Assembly (NCBI GenBank): GCA_002150815.3
Contig: NDFF03000070.1
Span: 186,001-250,000, forward strand
Length of the DNA stretch: 64,000 nt
Origin: Grammothele lineata
Taxonomy: Eukaryota > Basidiomycota > Agaricomycetes > Polyporales > Polyporaceae
Reading direction: 5' to 3'
The number at the start of each line of letters is the position of its first letter. Position 1 is the first letter of the stretch. The notes below the pieces were generated by a model. That model saw only the letters and a list, made by a program, of their open reading frames with translations, did not search any database and had not been told where the DNA came from. Positions 22,589 through 35,317 of the stretch are shown here, one piece after another. The translations under genes and the position numbers were made by a program.

Positions 22589-25500
22589 GCGCGGCATACA
22601 ACCTTCATCCTCTCCTCACAGGCGCAGGCACGTCGGGCCTAGGCGTAGAGGGCCAGGGACGCTTTGCCGCTCGTTCGGGACCGCCAGGGACTTCTCCGGA
22701 CATACAGCCAAGCTGCACCTCGGCGCCAATCCCCGCCCACCCACACACACCGTCTCGCACGCGCCCGCGACACGGGGTGCCTGTGCCTTCTAGCTCTATG
22801 GACAGCAGTGCTCCGGTGCCTGCTCGCCTTCCCGGACCGCCCTCTCCACCTTCCCCTGCCGTAAACGCTTAGAGAAACCTTGCGGGGGTCGCCCAGGCAC
22901 CTCTCACCCCGCCCCCCTACCCGCGCGCGTCCCTAGGATAATCCGGGCGTCATCACGAACCACGAATCGCAATTCAAGACACCGAGCCCGCTGCGAGCCT
23001 TCAGGCCTCAGGCGGCGGCGGTTTAACGCTTACCGCCGAGCACGACCCATTATGTGACTTAGCCTTCCCCTCGCATCCGTTCCCCCACGTCCCTGTCAGA
23101 TGGTCACTTGCATATCTTATTTCTCACTCATCTTATATCGCATCTCATCTCTCCGTGGTCGGGCTTTGTTTCGTGCACCGTTGTCGTCGTCTTCCTCTCA
23201 TCATGTTCGCTGTCTTCCCTTTCAAGTTATCGATCGAGGTTGTGTACGCTGCTTGACATTTGGTTTGCTTCACGAACTCATGGACATCGCGCGTTGCCAC
23301 CGACATTTCCCATGTCCTTCACGTCCCAACGGCGCGCGAGCGTCGTTATGCTTACGCCGGTACATGTCCCGATTCATGAAGGTATCCTTGCATGCAGACC
23401 CTAGGACGCTCATTCTAACGCCCTCGCTCACTGCGCATACAGCCCACTCACTATCGGATGACATTCTTTATTCGCCTCGTCACTGATTCCGGGCTCTCAC
23501 AGACCATCACTCCATCATCTTGATCTGCCTCCCATGCATTGTCTGGTTCGTGTACTTATGTGTCTATAGGTGTATGTATTCGCGCGCGGTACATTAGCAC
23601 CGTACGTGTGGTCTCATCGCTCATGCTCCGGGTAGCAATACTCGTCTATGACGATGTGTATCGGTAAGTCCTGCGCTTATTGTCCCCAAGTATGTGCTCG
23701 AAGCCGCCGCGATGTTCGCGGATCGCGGTGTGGCGATCCCAGCCGGTGGCATCACCAAATCCCGTGTTGTAGAATGCAGAGGTACGTATCGCGCGACCGC
23801 GCAACCACCCGGCGCTCCCAAGCGGCGGGTCTGCGATCTGACTTCCTTCGAAGCCCTCCACCGCCCACCGCCCACCACCCGCGATCCGCCTTCTCGGACA
23901 TGATACGATCGCGCGCGAGGCTCCGCGAGGCTGCCGCTTCGAGCGTTCGTCACTCGCGGTCCGCGCCGTGGATGTGGATCCACCTCGATAGAGCCGCTCG
24001 CGCGGGCGCGTGTGGGTGCGCGCCCGCGCCCGTGCCCGCGGTCCACTGCGCCGTGGAGTCTGTGCAGAACTCGAAGCCGCGATGGCGCGATTCCTGCCAC
24101 CGCACCTCGCCATCCACAGTGGGCAGTCCACTCGCCGCTATCCTGGCACGACACGACACGACCCGCCCTCGAGTCCGCGGCCCGCGGCCAGGCACGGGCT
24201 GCTATTGGCGGGCCATTGCAGGTTATCGCTTCCGAGGCCGCACGGAACCTTGTGAGACGGGCGCGGGCGGGCCGCGCAGCTGCCAGCTTTCGGCGACGGT
24301 GCTTCGAGCGTATTTAGGGTACCCTGGTACGTGCGCGCTCCCTGTCATACTTCAATGTGCAAATGTTCTGACTGGATCTTTCGAGGGTCGCTGCGGGTGG
24401 TGTGTAATGTGACTCATGACGCGGGCTGCATCGGACACTACGGTCAGGCAAGTGCTAAGTATTGAAATGGTCACCACACCAATGATGGCCATGGTCCGCA
24501 GAGAACCGTGAAGAGATGTTCGCTGTGTGCTATGGACGCTTCTATCTGACATCTCACTTCATTGTGTTCCTCATAGGAATCCTGTTATTCGCATGTCAAT
24601 CCGGAGTCGATTATCACGAAGTGCGCTCAACAACGTTGTGAACAGAGTTCGATGACACCATCCCTTCGCGGCGACAGCATGACTTTTATCCTCATAGGTC
24701 TTACCTAGGAAGAACTCGCCTGCGCAAGCTAGATGCACCATCTCCGCGTTTTCTTGCGCAAGTGACTCTTGCGCCAACTTCGGCAAGTTGTAAACAGATT
24801 TGGATGTCATTCAGGCAGAAATGCGGCATACGTCAGCCTCACTATGGAAAGCCGAGTCCGTCTCACCATTGCGCTCGCGCTAGCGCCCTCCCTTACTGAG
24901 AGCACTTCGAGAGTGCTACTAGATTTGAATACGCCATCTCCGGGCCGTGAACGAAGACCGACGGCGTCGGGGAAGGCGTGCGCCAGCCGTTCTGGCGTTC
25001 CGGCTTCCCAATCCTTTGGTGCAACACAATCTTACTGGAGGTCTATCAAAAATAGGACTGTGTCTACCGGTGCTTCGAGGGTTTTGCGTATCGCCAGCTA
25101 GAAGCTCACATGGGACTCACAAGTCAGGGCATGGCAAAGGGCGAGCGTCCGGACTCTATCATAATGACTGTGCTAGTAGCGCTGCCGCGGCGCTGTCTCC
25201 TGACGTCCGCCATATATTATTCCCTGTTCTCTAGCAGCTCGCCCGTTGCTCTATGCGACGTGCAGGACCCAACTCGCTCAGGGCATGTCTGTCGCTAAGG
25301 AGCTGCGCTAGTCGTAAATATACCCTATGCCCTCCATGCTCGACCGCTATAATAGCGAGCACACAGCTTCAGGCGGCCGCGCGCCGAATGCACCCGACGA
25401 GCATGCCGAACGTACGACCAGACGAAGGTTCCAACTCTGTGAACATGATCTGCGACGAAGCCAATCCCACTGCGCACACGGGTAGCAGACGCTGCGCAGC

Positions 25501-28500
25501 GCCGCCTGCATCCCGCGAGGGCTAAGTTTGCAAGAAGGCCGAAGGCGCGAGGGAACTCGTCGTGGAGCCTGTACCGTTGCCTTCCTCTCAGGCTACTGGT
25601 GGGGTGGGATCCGTCGGGTCTGCGCCCGCCACGGACATAAGTGGCATGGCAGCGTGTATAGGGTTTTGGTGTCTCTGCCGAGGAAGTGAGCGTGGGTGAG
25701 GCCGCACATAGCCCGCTCGCTATCTGGGTGCGGAAGGGAATCTCAACCGCGACCCTGCTTCCCAGCAAACCGTATAGGGCTGGTGACGTCGTGTGTTCAA
25801 CGAAGCTCAAGGGCGCGAGTTATAGGGTGACGTCGTGCGGGCCACGGCATATGCAGGGCAGGAAGAATAGTGCCATACGCTTGCTGATATGATAGCGTTC
25901 ACGTTCATCGGCTTCGGGCGGAAGGAAGCCACCGGGGAGGCAGGGCCGACTCTCCTAGCCACGGAACTCGAATCACCTGCCATACCACCTGCGCCTTCTA
26001 CACTCAGTGCACAAGAGGCTACGGTGAACAGCCCCGCTAGCAAGTAGATCCCCCTGCCAACTGGTAGATAGCTGAACGCTATGCTATGTCCGCCGCCACA
26101 AGAAGACCGTGAAAGGTCACCCAAAGGCGCCATAGCGTCATCGTGATCGTCATGTGCCTGCCTTAGCACACTTCGGGATCACTTCCGCGACTCGCCCGCG
26201 GCGACACGGCCGTAAGACCCAAGGCGGCGTCTTCCCCCATTCGTGCACTTCTGGACATGGAGCGCGGCGGCGGGCGCGTTGCGCTAGCGTGTCAATAGGA
26301 AGCTAAGAATGCGCTGTCTGGGTGACGGAAAGGTCCAGTTCTGTATTAACGTGTTTGCCACTATGGGTGCCCAGACAGGCAGTGGACCGTCGCAGGTTGA
26401 GCTAGTCAGCCACATAGGCTGTGTGCACTGCGCGCAGACGGGCGAGACGTCGCTGGATGTGCTCTGGTGTGCCCCAGGCAGCTTCTCCTCCCCGAAACGC
26501 GTGCCGACTGTCCGGGACTGGTTGGGGAGACGTACACTCAATCATTCCAACTCCAAATTGACCGCAAAAAGTCAATATACTTTCACAACCAGCGGAACGC
26601 ACCTCATCGCTACTCGAAACCGTTTCAAAGTCCACCGCCAGATTTTCTCCCGTAAATGCAAACACACGGGAAGGCCGACCCATGTTCGACGGCCGGGGCA
26701 GTTGCACAAAATCACCCTCCGCCGGAGATCCGGCTTGGGCCACAGCGTACGGGTTCGGAGCCGACAGCAACAACACAATTGATCCCTCAACGCGGGCTGG
26801 TATGGTCCACAGAGTCTATCCACCTGTCACGTCGCGCGAAGCATGGTAAGAGAAAACTTGAATGTGGCATCGGCGCCATACGGAACTGGTGATGCGTCCT
26901 GTAAGCAATATCTTGCAGCAGCGAGGCCACAGTGCAGCCTTTCCCGGGTGTGTGGAGTCTAGCGGAGGACGAGGACATGAAGTAGACAGATAGGGGGCGC
27001 AACAAGAGGTCGCGGAAGAGATGCCGTATTAGGCCAAGGGAACAAGGGACTAATCTGTCGTGGTTGGATCCGTCGTCTGAGACAAAAACACGTGGATAGA
27101 CACGTACTCCACTGTTGCGCGAGCGTTGGACAAGAACCTAGCTACGTGAGCGGGCGCGTCGATCGAGCGTTGCGATATGGTCGTCCGATCGCACGCCGAG
27201 ATTTGAAACGAGGGGTACGTTGCGGCTCCTCGTCATCGGTCAAAGCGAGAGTCGTGAGATACGCCTTGCTGGGTGAAAACGCAGAGCGGGCAAGCCGCGG
27301 CGAGAAAACGCATCCCGTCTTCCATGATACAGGGAGCCGGCTTGAGACGGAAGGGGACCTTTCCAGCTGCCGGTTGAGTCGGTTGATATAACGCTGAGGG
27401 GAGGCAGGAGCGATAGGAGAATATTCGCAAGAACGCTACAAGATGCCCAACGACGGGTATGTCAGTCCAATAGCCTGAGGCAGCACAAGGTCGCTTGAGC
27501 TCGAATGGCGCCATTGCTTGCAGACTTCGTGAGCTGATGAGGGATGCTCACGACAAACTGCCGCTCCCATTCAGACGTCTGTCGGGAGATTTGTCGGTTG
27601 TGAAGGCTCAAGGTCTAGGTCGAAGTAGCGATAGGTCAGGTGAAGTCGATAAGGCTACGCCAAAAGAAAGATATCAGCATCCGTAGAAGTCGTCCCGGCG
27701 GCAAGGACGCCAAAGTCGAACCACTGTGCGGCGCTTCGTGCGAGAGACGTGCGACCATGGCCTGAGAACTCCAGTTTGACGGACGTCGAAGATAGCGGAG
27801 AGCGCTGGTAAGAAGCCCGGGATTGGTTCGGGTTCCGTGCAAATCCCCGATCGCGAAATCTGGCGTGCTGCAGATGCACGGGAGGCGATGTTTGACTAAT
27901 TTGACTGGCTGCGGGGGCAGGAGCGTGAGGATATTCTCGTGATTGTATCTCCAAGGGTACGAATGAGTTTCGTAAAAAGCTTGTAGTGCGGAGAAAGAAC
28001 GCGCAGATCAGGAAAACCGCAAATGAAGCGTCGGGGTCGAGCGGGGTAGGCAGGAAGTCGGTATTCGGCATGGCAGATACTTGTGCTGAAAATTTGCACC
28101 CTCGTTCCAGGAAGACCAAAGGAGGGAAATCGATGAACGAACGATGACGAGAGGTCTTCGAGCAAGCGAGCGGGGAACGATGGCGAGTGGCATGTCCCCG
28201 GCTGTTTGTGATGGCAGGATGTGGACTTCGAGTGACGCGCAGTTGTGGAACTAGCGTTCGCTTCAATCCCTGAGCTCTGAGGCCTGCCTTAGTCCACCTA
28301 TCGCCGTGTCAGTTCGCGCCACTCGCGCCGCTAGAATGTGGCCTACACAGCAGTTAGTTCCACTGCCGATGCGCTAGATATGCTACCGGACTTACCTTCC
28401 CTCGAGCCCGGAGGCTGGCAAGTCGCGGTCCGACGTCGACGATATGTAGCACAGGCAATGCGGCGCTCTCGTGGCACGCCCGGTGAAGTCGGAACGTTTT

Positions 28501-29362
28501 ACAATTGGCTGGAGCCGCGGTGGGCGCTTGTGAAAATGGAACGACAGCGGACGGGGGCGCCGGCATGGAACGGGAACAGCCTGCGTCAGGACAAAGACCT
28601 CCGGAAACTGGTGGGCGGTTCTTGCGCGAGAAACGATCGATTCGGAGCTGCTGCTAACACGGCCTGACCGACTGAAATGAAGGCGGGCGCACGGGTCAGA
28701 CACGAGCAATGACAATACACTGGGAGACAATAGTGAGCCGTCAGATGCTGATAGCTCCCTGGTTCGGGCGGAGCCTATATGTCCTAGCGCAAGGGTGCAA
28801 ACTATGCACATGCGTCGAAGGGGTCGTCTGAGGAGCTTAACCGTCGAGAGCGGCACGGAAAACGCGGAGGGAACAACGGGATGGCATCGGCGACGGAGGA
28901 GCGTGGGCGCTTGACCGGGGATTCATGCGATACCCAATGAGGAAATGCGATGATGAGTTATTAGCCGGCAGGAATAATTGGACGGTGATCGTCCCACCTC
29001 CCTCCTTCCGACCCCCAACCAACCGGGACTCAACTCTCCTCCCCCGTCGTCGTTATCGTCGACCCCGTCTTCACCGACGTCCACGCCGCCGACGCGTTCA
29101 TCCGCGTTCGCGCCCCCTCCTTTCACGTAGACGAACATTAGCGCGCTCCGCTCGCGCAGTCCGTCCGCAAGGTGTGTGCACCGCGTCGGTCGTTTTCTCG
29201 TACGACCCACTACCTCTCCACTCGGTTGCTGATCCTGTCCCCGTTGCTCCATAGCAGCTCACGTACGGCTGCTAATCTCGCTCCATAGACTTTTTATTCC
29301 CGCCATTTATTGGACCGCGTTCAACCTCCGTCTCATCCGTTCTCCCCCCACATCTTGACAAA
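22589..29362. other. Large gene-poor region
   Basis: About 6.8 kb without a gene I can support. Frames of 100-200 codons occur (for example 23648-24412 +, 25325-25810 -, 26402-26776 -, 27655-28266 -) but they are overlapped by equally long frames on the other strand, are Arg-rich, and show no family motif. No terminal repeats or transposase motifs were recognised by eye. The last few hundred bases are the HMG-CoA reductase promoter. Confidence 0.4.
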
Positions 29363-32300
29363 ATGCGTGCTGTACTTCGGCCGCTGTCAACACATACCGT
29401 GTTCTCTCCTATCGAGACCATTGTCTCCGTCTTCGTCCTCGCGACCCTCGCCTACTTCCACATCCTCTCCGGCATCAAACACTCATCGTTCTTCGCGCCA
29501 ACACTCCCACCGACACTCCGGCCAGCATATGCGCGCTTCACCGACGGAGAATGGGTGTCGGCCACCAAGCATGATTGGGCAGAGGCATGGAAGCACCCGG
29601 ATGCTGGTGCTGGTGCGATGGAGTTGCAGCAGCTCGTCTTCACTCTGGACGATAAGACAGTGAGTACCTACTCTGGGTATTGTCGCCCGCAGTTGCGCGC
29701 GTCCCGTACCATGTTTCATGATGCAATTAATTGTTCGCGCGTTGGTTTCATGTGCTGAGCTTGGTATTTTTAGGCTATGAATGCTCTGGACGCGTCTGCC
29801 ATCTCGCAGCACCTTGCGTCGGATGTCACCTCACTCTCCGGCAAGGCCTATTCCTCCATCTGTCACCACCCTGGAACGAACGCGACTCAGACACCATGCT
29901 TCATGAGCATCTCTGAGCCCGGTACATCTCCAGTCCTTTCCCTGTCCTTCCACCCCGGTGCTCGTGAGGACTGGCTTGCTGCACTTCGGAGGGAGAAGGA
30001 GGTCACTGTGGATGGTGTCAAGTACGTCGTCGACGCGGGCAAGAAGCAGGAGAGCATTGGCGAGATGAAGAGTAGCAAGTGGGTCGCGTATGCCTTGAGC
30101 GCGCTCGTTCTGCGGTTCTGGGAGCTCACAAAGGTTTGTCGTGCCGTGCGCGTGTGCTCCTAGTCGATGCTGACTTTTGGCCCCCTCCAATAGAAGGCCG
30201 ACTCGCTCGACATCCTCGTCGTCCTGACGGGATACATCCTGATGCACGTCACCTTCCTTCGCCTCTTCCTGTCGTCGCGAGCTCTCGGTTCGAACTTTTG
30301 GCTCTCGGCTGGAATTTTCTCGTCCGCCATCATTTCGTTCCTTTTCACCCTCCCTCTTTGCCGGTCTTTGGATATTCCGCTCGACCCGATCGCCCTCACC
30401 GAGGCTCTCCCGTTCCTTGTGTGCACCGTTGGGTTTGACAAGCCTCTCCGACTTGCTCGCGCCGTCATGGCCCACCCGAACATGCTCAAGCCTCAGCAAG
30501 ATGGCCGCATGAAGACCGCCGGTGACGTCACCTTGGAGGCACTCGACCGGGTCGGGAACATGATTCTCCGTGACTACGCTCTCGAAGTCGCGGTGCTTCT
30601 CGTCGGTGTCAACAGCCACGTTGGTGGTCTCAAGGAGTTCTGCTCCGTCGCCGCCGTCGCTCTCGCCATGGACTGTATCATGACATTCACCCTCTACGCT
30701 GCTGTGCTCACGATCATGGTGGAGGTAAGCTGAGATTTCTTCCCACCTGCGCTCTCGATCGCGGAGCGCTTACGTGGCACAGTCACGTGAGCGTTGTATG
30801 CGGTCGAGCGCAGGGGAGCTCCGGCCGCTCGCGAGTTGTTTTCTTACGCTCATAATCTCAGGTTCGCCGCATCAAGAAGGTTCGCGACATGACGCGCTCT
30901 CGTTCGAGCTCGATTACCGCTGTGACGGCTTCTGGCAAGGCGGTTCGCGGCGTTTTGTCGCGCTCGAGCAGCAAGCAGAACCTTGCTGTCGAGGCGCCCA
31001 AGAACCTCGGCGAGCGGATGTCGAACTCGGTTATTGGCGTGAAGGGTTCCCTTCTCAAGGAGGGAAGCAAGCTCCAGGAAGTCGAGGAGAACCCGATGGC
31101 CAGGCTTAAGCTTCTCTTGGTGCGCATTCTTCTTCCAGGTGGCTGGAATAAACCTGACCTTTCTCTCGCAGATTGCTTCGTTCCTCACGCTTCATATCCT
31201 GAACTTCTGCACGACCCTTACCCCTGCGACTACCAACGCGCGGCACCAGCGTCACCCCCTTCGTCCCGTCGATGCGGTTCCTACGCCTCGCGTCGACATC
31301 ACGAGCCCTGCTATCTCTCAGGTGTTGTCTATCCTCGCCGCGACGGAGAGCATGCCCACCGCTTCAGACATTTCCATGCCGGTCGAGGTCGTCGTCAAGA
31401 TTGCTCCCCCCGTTTACGTGCACGCTATCCCTATCGCGGCACCCCCAGCTCAGGCTGGTACCGGCGAAGTCATTGAGAACTTCATGTCCTCGTGGAGCTC
31501 GCTCGTCGGTGACCCGGTCGTCTCCAAGTGGATCGTCGCCCTCCTCGCGGTCAGTGTCGCACTCAACGGTTACCTCCTGAAAGGTATCGCTGCCGGCTCC
31601 GGTCTCGCAGCCATGCGTGCCGTTCGCAGCCAGGGCGTGCGCTTCCGTTCCCGTGCCCGGTCTACTGTCAAGATGGTCGCCGAGGAGCACGGGGAAGAGG
31701 AACGTCATGCACCCGCTCCGGTGATCGTGATGGCCAGTGCTGCACCCGCCGTTGCACCTCCCGTCGCAGCTATCAAGGAGCCGGAGGTTGCTCCCGTCCA
31801 GAAGCCGTCGTCCGTCCTCAGCCGTCCGCTCAATCTCGACTCCGTCGATCGCAAGCTCAAGGACTCCCTGCCGATCCGTTCGCCTCCTCCCATCGAGCCC
31901 ATTACGCCTGAGACTCCGGACCACGACCATGTACAGATGGATGTGCGCTCCCTTGCCGAGTGTGTGGACATATTTGAGAACGGTCCTCGTCCCGTATCGG
32001 TCGCCCTTCAGATGCTCAACGACGAGGAAGTCATCCTCCTGTCCCAGACTGGCAAGATCGCTGCTTATGCGTTGGAGAAGATGCTCGGTGACTTCGACCG
32101 TGCCGTCCGGATCCGTCGTGCCCTCATCTGTGAGTATCTCTGCAGATCTGCTTCCCGCTGCCAGACGCTAACCCATGTTTAACAGCCCGTGCTTCCCGTA
32201 CGAAGACGCTCGAGAACTCGCTCGTCCCCATGAAGGACTACGACTACTCACGTGTCATGGGCGCGTGCTGCGAGAACGTCATCGGTTTCATGCCTCTTCC

Positions 32301-33488
32301 GCTCGGTATCGCTGGTCCCCTCAAGATCGACGGCCTCATGTACCCTATCCCGATGGCCACCGCCGAGGGCACCCTCGTCGCTTCGGCATCGCGCGGCTGC
32401 AAAGCTCTCAACGCTGGCGGAGGTGTTACCACTGTTCTCACGTACGATGGCATGACCCGTGGTCCCGCTATCGACTTCCCGTCCGTCGTCCGTGCCGCTG
32501 AGGCCCGCGCGTTCATCGAGTCCGAAGACGGCTACGCGGCCATCCGTGAGGCGTTCGAGTCTACGTCGCGCTTCGCCCGTTTGCAGAAGATCAAGTGCGC
32601 TATGGCCGGCCGGACGCTCTTTGTGCGGTTCGCGACGCGAACCGGTGACGCGATGGGCATGAACATGATCTCGAAGGCGACAGAGAAGGCGCTTGAGGTC
32701 CTCAGCAACGAGTTCCCGGAGATGGTCGTTCTTGCGCTCTCTGGCAACTACTGCACGGACAAGAAGCCCGCCGCGATCAACTGGATCGAGGGTCGTGGCA
32801 AGAGCGTCGTCGCGGAGGCCGTCATCCCTGGAAAGGTCGTCAAGAGCGTGCTCAAGACCACCGTCGAGTCGCTCTGCAACGTCAACACGAAGAAGAACCT
32901 GATCGGGAGCGCGATGGCAGGCTCGGTCGGCGGTTTCAATGCGCATGCGGCTAACATCCTCACCGCCATCTACCTCGCGACTGGTCAGGATCCGGCGCAG
33001 AACGTCGAGAGTTCGCAGTGCATGACCCTCATGGAGCCGTAAGTCTTTTGACGTCCACTTTTTGGTTTGACCTTGCTGACTCATCATTGTCTAGGGTAAA
33101 CAACGGCGAGGACCTTCTCGTAACGATCACGATGCCATGTATCGAGGTCGGCACCGTTGGTGGCGGCACGATCCTCTCGCCTCAAAACGCGGTGCTCGAG
33201 ATGCTCGGCGTCGCCGGCGCGCACCCGACGAACCCTGGTCAGAACGCACAGACGCTGGCACGCATCGTCGCTGCGGCCGTCATGGCGGGCGAGCTTTCCC
33301 TTATCAGCGCGCTCGCTGCGGGCCACCTCGTCCGCGCACATCTCGCGCACAACCGTTCGCAGCTGAACACGCCTATGACTTCACGCCCGCAGACACCGGG
33401 GCCCGAGGAGAAGGCGTTCCAGCTACCGACACCAGGACCGACCGAGGAGAAGGCACACGCGACAGGCTACATCGTCGAGTCCAAGTGA
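29363..33488 (+). CDS. HMG1: 3-hydroxy-3-methylglutaryl-CoA reductase
   Basis: Rate-limiting NADPH-dependent step of the mevalonate pathway to ergosterol, anchored in the ER membrane. Predicted seven exons: 29363-29659, 29774-30133, 30194-30724, 30862-31119, 31172-32129, 32186-33038, 33095-33488; 1216 residues. The N-terminal half has several hydrophobic segments, including a sterol-sensing-like block in exon 3 ([19 protein letters not shown] onward). It is followed by a basic/Ser-rich linker and a further membrane segment ([17 protein letters not shown]). The C-terminal catalytic domain has [32 protein letters not shown] (catalytic Glu), [24 protein letters not shown] (catalytic Asp), EVGTVGGGT and [13 protein letters not shown] (catalytic His, with the Ser that is phosphorylated in animals). 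Introns are 52-137 nt. Confidence 0.97.
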
Positions 33489-34239
33489 GCTAGCCTGTTG
33501 TCGTTTTTGGTTCGTGTCGTGCTCGCTATTGGATTTCGGAGGGTGTTTCTGTGGAGTGGTCTGGTGTTGTCGCCGTCAGCCGCGCTTTTCGTTCTCCCAC
33601 GTGTATTCATATCTATTCGCATTTCTTTCATCATGCCCGCACCCGCACCATTCACGCACCCCCGCACGTCCCCCCTCAGCATTGCTCCATCTCGCTTTCG
33701 CCGCTGCCGCTACTCCTACCATAACCACCGCTGACTCACCCTCCGCACTGCGTCTCTGTTACTACTTAGTCACTAGTTATAGCGCGCACACGATTACTGT
33801 GTCTTACTGGCGGTACTGCCTTCTCTCTACCCCACACTGTATTTCTTGCCGCACCGATTCATGCATATAGATTTCTGAAACATGAACTGCTTGAAGTGAG
33901 AGGAATGATTTTGTGCGCGGGCGGGCTGCGATGATCGCCCGTAGTATCCGTAGCAGGTAGAAGGCTAGTAGGGTCAATGACAGACGGTTCGTGCCCCATA
34001 TTTCTTGAGATTCTACATGTCACTGATCCGGCCGTTTGCAGAGAAGTCCTCATCCTCAGCTATTCCTCACAGGTTCAACACAGTGCGCCTGTGACACTGG
34101 CAAATCATCTGTGATGCGAAGAGTTGACCCCTCCCGAATAACGGCTGACCGGCGGTCGCGGCATGAGGCGAACAACGCAGGTTGTGTTTGCCGTTGTTGC
34201 GCGCCGCTGCCAACCTCCCGTCAGCCTCTGGCTCATGTC
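33489..34239. other. Intergenic, 3' side of HMG-CoA reductase
   Basis: No gene seen. It holds the 3' region of the reductase and upstream sequence of the repeat locus. Confidence 0.4.
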
Positions 34240-34246
34240 TATAAGA
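34240..34246 (+). promoter_or_regulatory. TATA-like box ahead of the repeat locus
   Basis: TATAAGA followed by about 120 nt of C/T-rich, leader-like sequence and then the first repeat unit at 34397. It suggests that the repeat array is transcribed in the plus direction. Confidence 0.35.
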
Positions 34247-34396
34247 GACCGCCCCCACGGACGACTCAACCTCATTCTCAACCACCATCATCCACTCGTC
34301 TCACACCCCAATCCTCACCTCCGCCGAAGCCCATCCCATCTATCCTTCGCCAACTCACCGACGGCCAGGATGCAAGCTCGCCCCGGGTCTTGACAG

Positions 34397-35110
34397 AAGC
34401 TGAGTAGCCCTCGGAAAATCCTGGTCCCTGCGTGATGGGATGGATAGGTGATGGTGGAACCACAGGCGCTTTTTGAACAACAGGAACGACGGCCGCGGCC
34501 GCGAAATGCCCGGCCGTCGTTCCTTGTTATCTCTTCCTAGCGGGTCGTGTAGGAGGCGGCTGACGGTCGTTAGCGGCCGCAAGAAGCCTCTGCGCACATT
34601 GTAGAAGCTGAGTACGCCTCGTCAAAGTCCTGGTCCCTGCGCGATGGGATGGATGGGTGAAGGTGGATCCACAGGCCTTTTTAGGAACGGGAGCTACGGC
34701 GACGGGGTTTCCCTGATCGCCCAGCTGCCGTGAGTCCCTGCTACGACTCTATCTTGGCGACATCGTCAGCTGTTCAATGCTCAACATCCTACGACATTGG
34801 CCATTGCCTGTCGAAGTCCATACACATTTCAGAAGATGAGTATTGCTCTTTAAAGTCCTGGTCCCTGCGTGATGGGATGGATGGGTGAAGGTGAATCCCT
34901 AGGCGTTTTTTGTGCGCAACAAGAGCGACGGCCGCCGAAGCCAACCGTCTGGCTGTCGCGCTTCGCTATCTCCTCCTATCAGGATTTCCGGCGGCTGCGG
35001 GCTTCATGGTCAAGACTTAAAGCCCACATACTTTTCAGAAGATGAGTATTGCTCTTCAAACTCCTGGTCCCTGCGTGATGGGATGGATCGGTGACGGTGA
35101 ATCCCCAGGC
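34397..35110 (+). repeat. Four diverged tandem repeats with splice-like borders
   Basis: A conserved core of about 52 nt recurs at 34397, 34605, 34833 and 35039 (spacing 208, 228 and 206). Each core begins aag(c/a)tgagta, includes tcctggtccctgcg-gatggg, and ends near gatgg. Each is preceded by an acceptor-like sequence (ttgacag, attgtag, atttcag, tttcag) and followed by a weak donor-like gtgatg, gtgaag or gtgacg. A further shared tail, ccacaggc-ttttt or cc-aggcgtttttt, follows. In copies 2-4 one frame ends alike, SWSLRDGMD plus one residue and stop; copy 1 is off by one nucleotide. Whether these are repeated exons, a non-coding RNA or decayed copies is unknown. Confidence 0.75.
34483..34523 (+). 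repeat. GC-rich hairpin between repeat copies 1 and 2
   Basis: Left stem ggaacgacggccg (34483-34495) pairs with cggccgtcgttcc (34511-34523) around a 15-nt loop. Flanking aacaa/ttgtt could extend the stem. It is not conserved exactly in the other spacers. Confidence 0.6.
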
Positions 35111-35317
35111 GTTTTTTGTGCAGGAGACGATCTATGATACCATGATTCATGCTGCCTAACCTGGATGGCTAGGTGAGTACACTGAGTAGCCTCGTGGGAG
35201 CGTGGGGAGCATATTATTCGACCGCCCAGTCCCTCGCTTCTCACATCATCATCTACATGTATGTAACCCCTAATACTACACACTATTCCAGGCTGCTTCA
35301 TACACACTCTGTGAAGT

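Noticed and set aside
23621..24412. Overlapping frames up to 254 codons on both strands
   Set aside because: Strong mutual overlap on opposite strands and low-complexity composition. No consistent splice model.
27655..28266. 203-codon minus-strand frame
   Set aside because: No recognised motif and Arg-rich composition typical of chance frames. Kept only as part of the gene-poor block.
32248..33087. 279-codon minus-strand frame opposite HMG-CoA reductase
   Set aside because: It is the mirror of a strongly biased, well-identified coding exon and has no features of its own.
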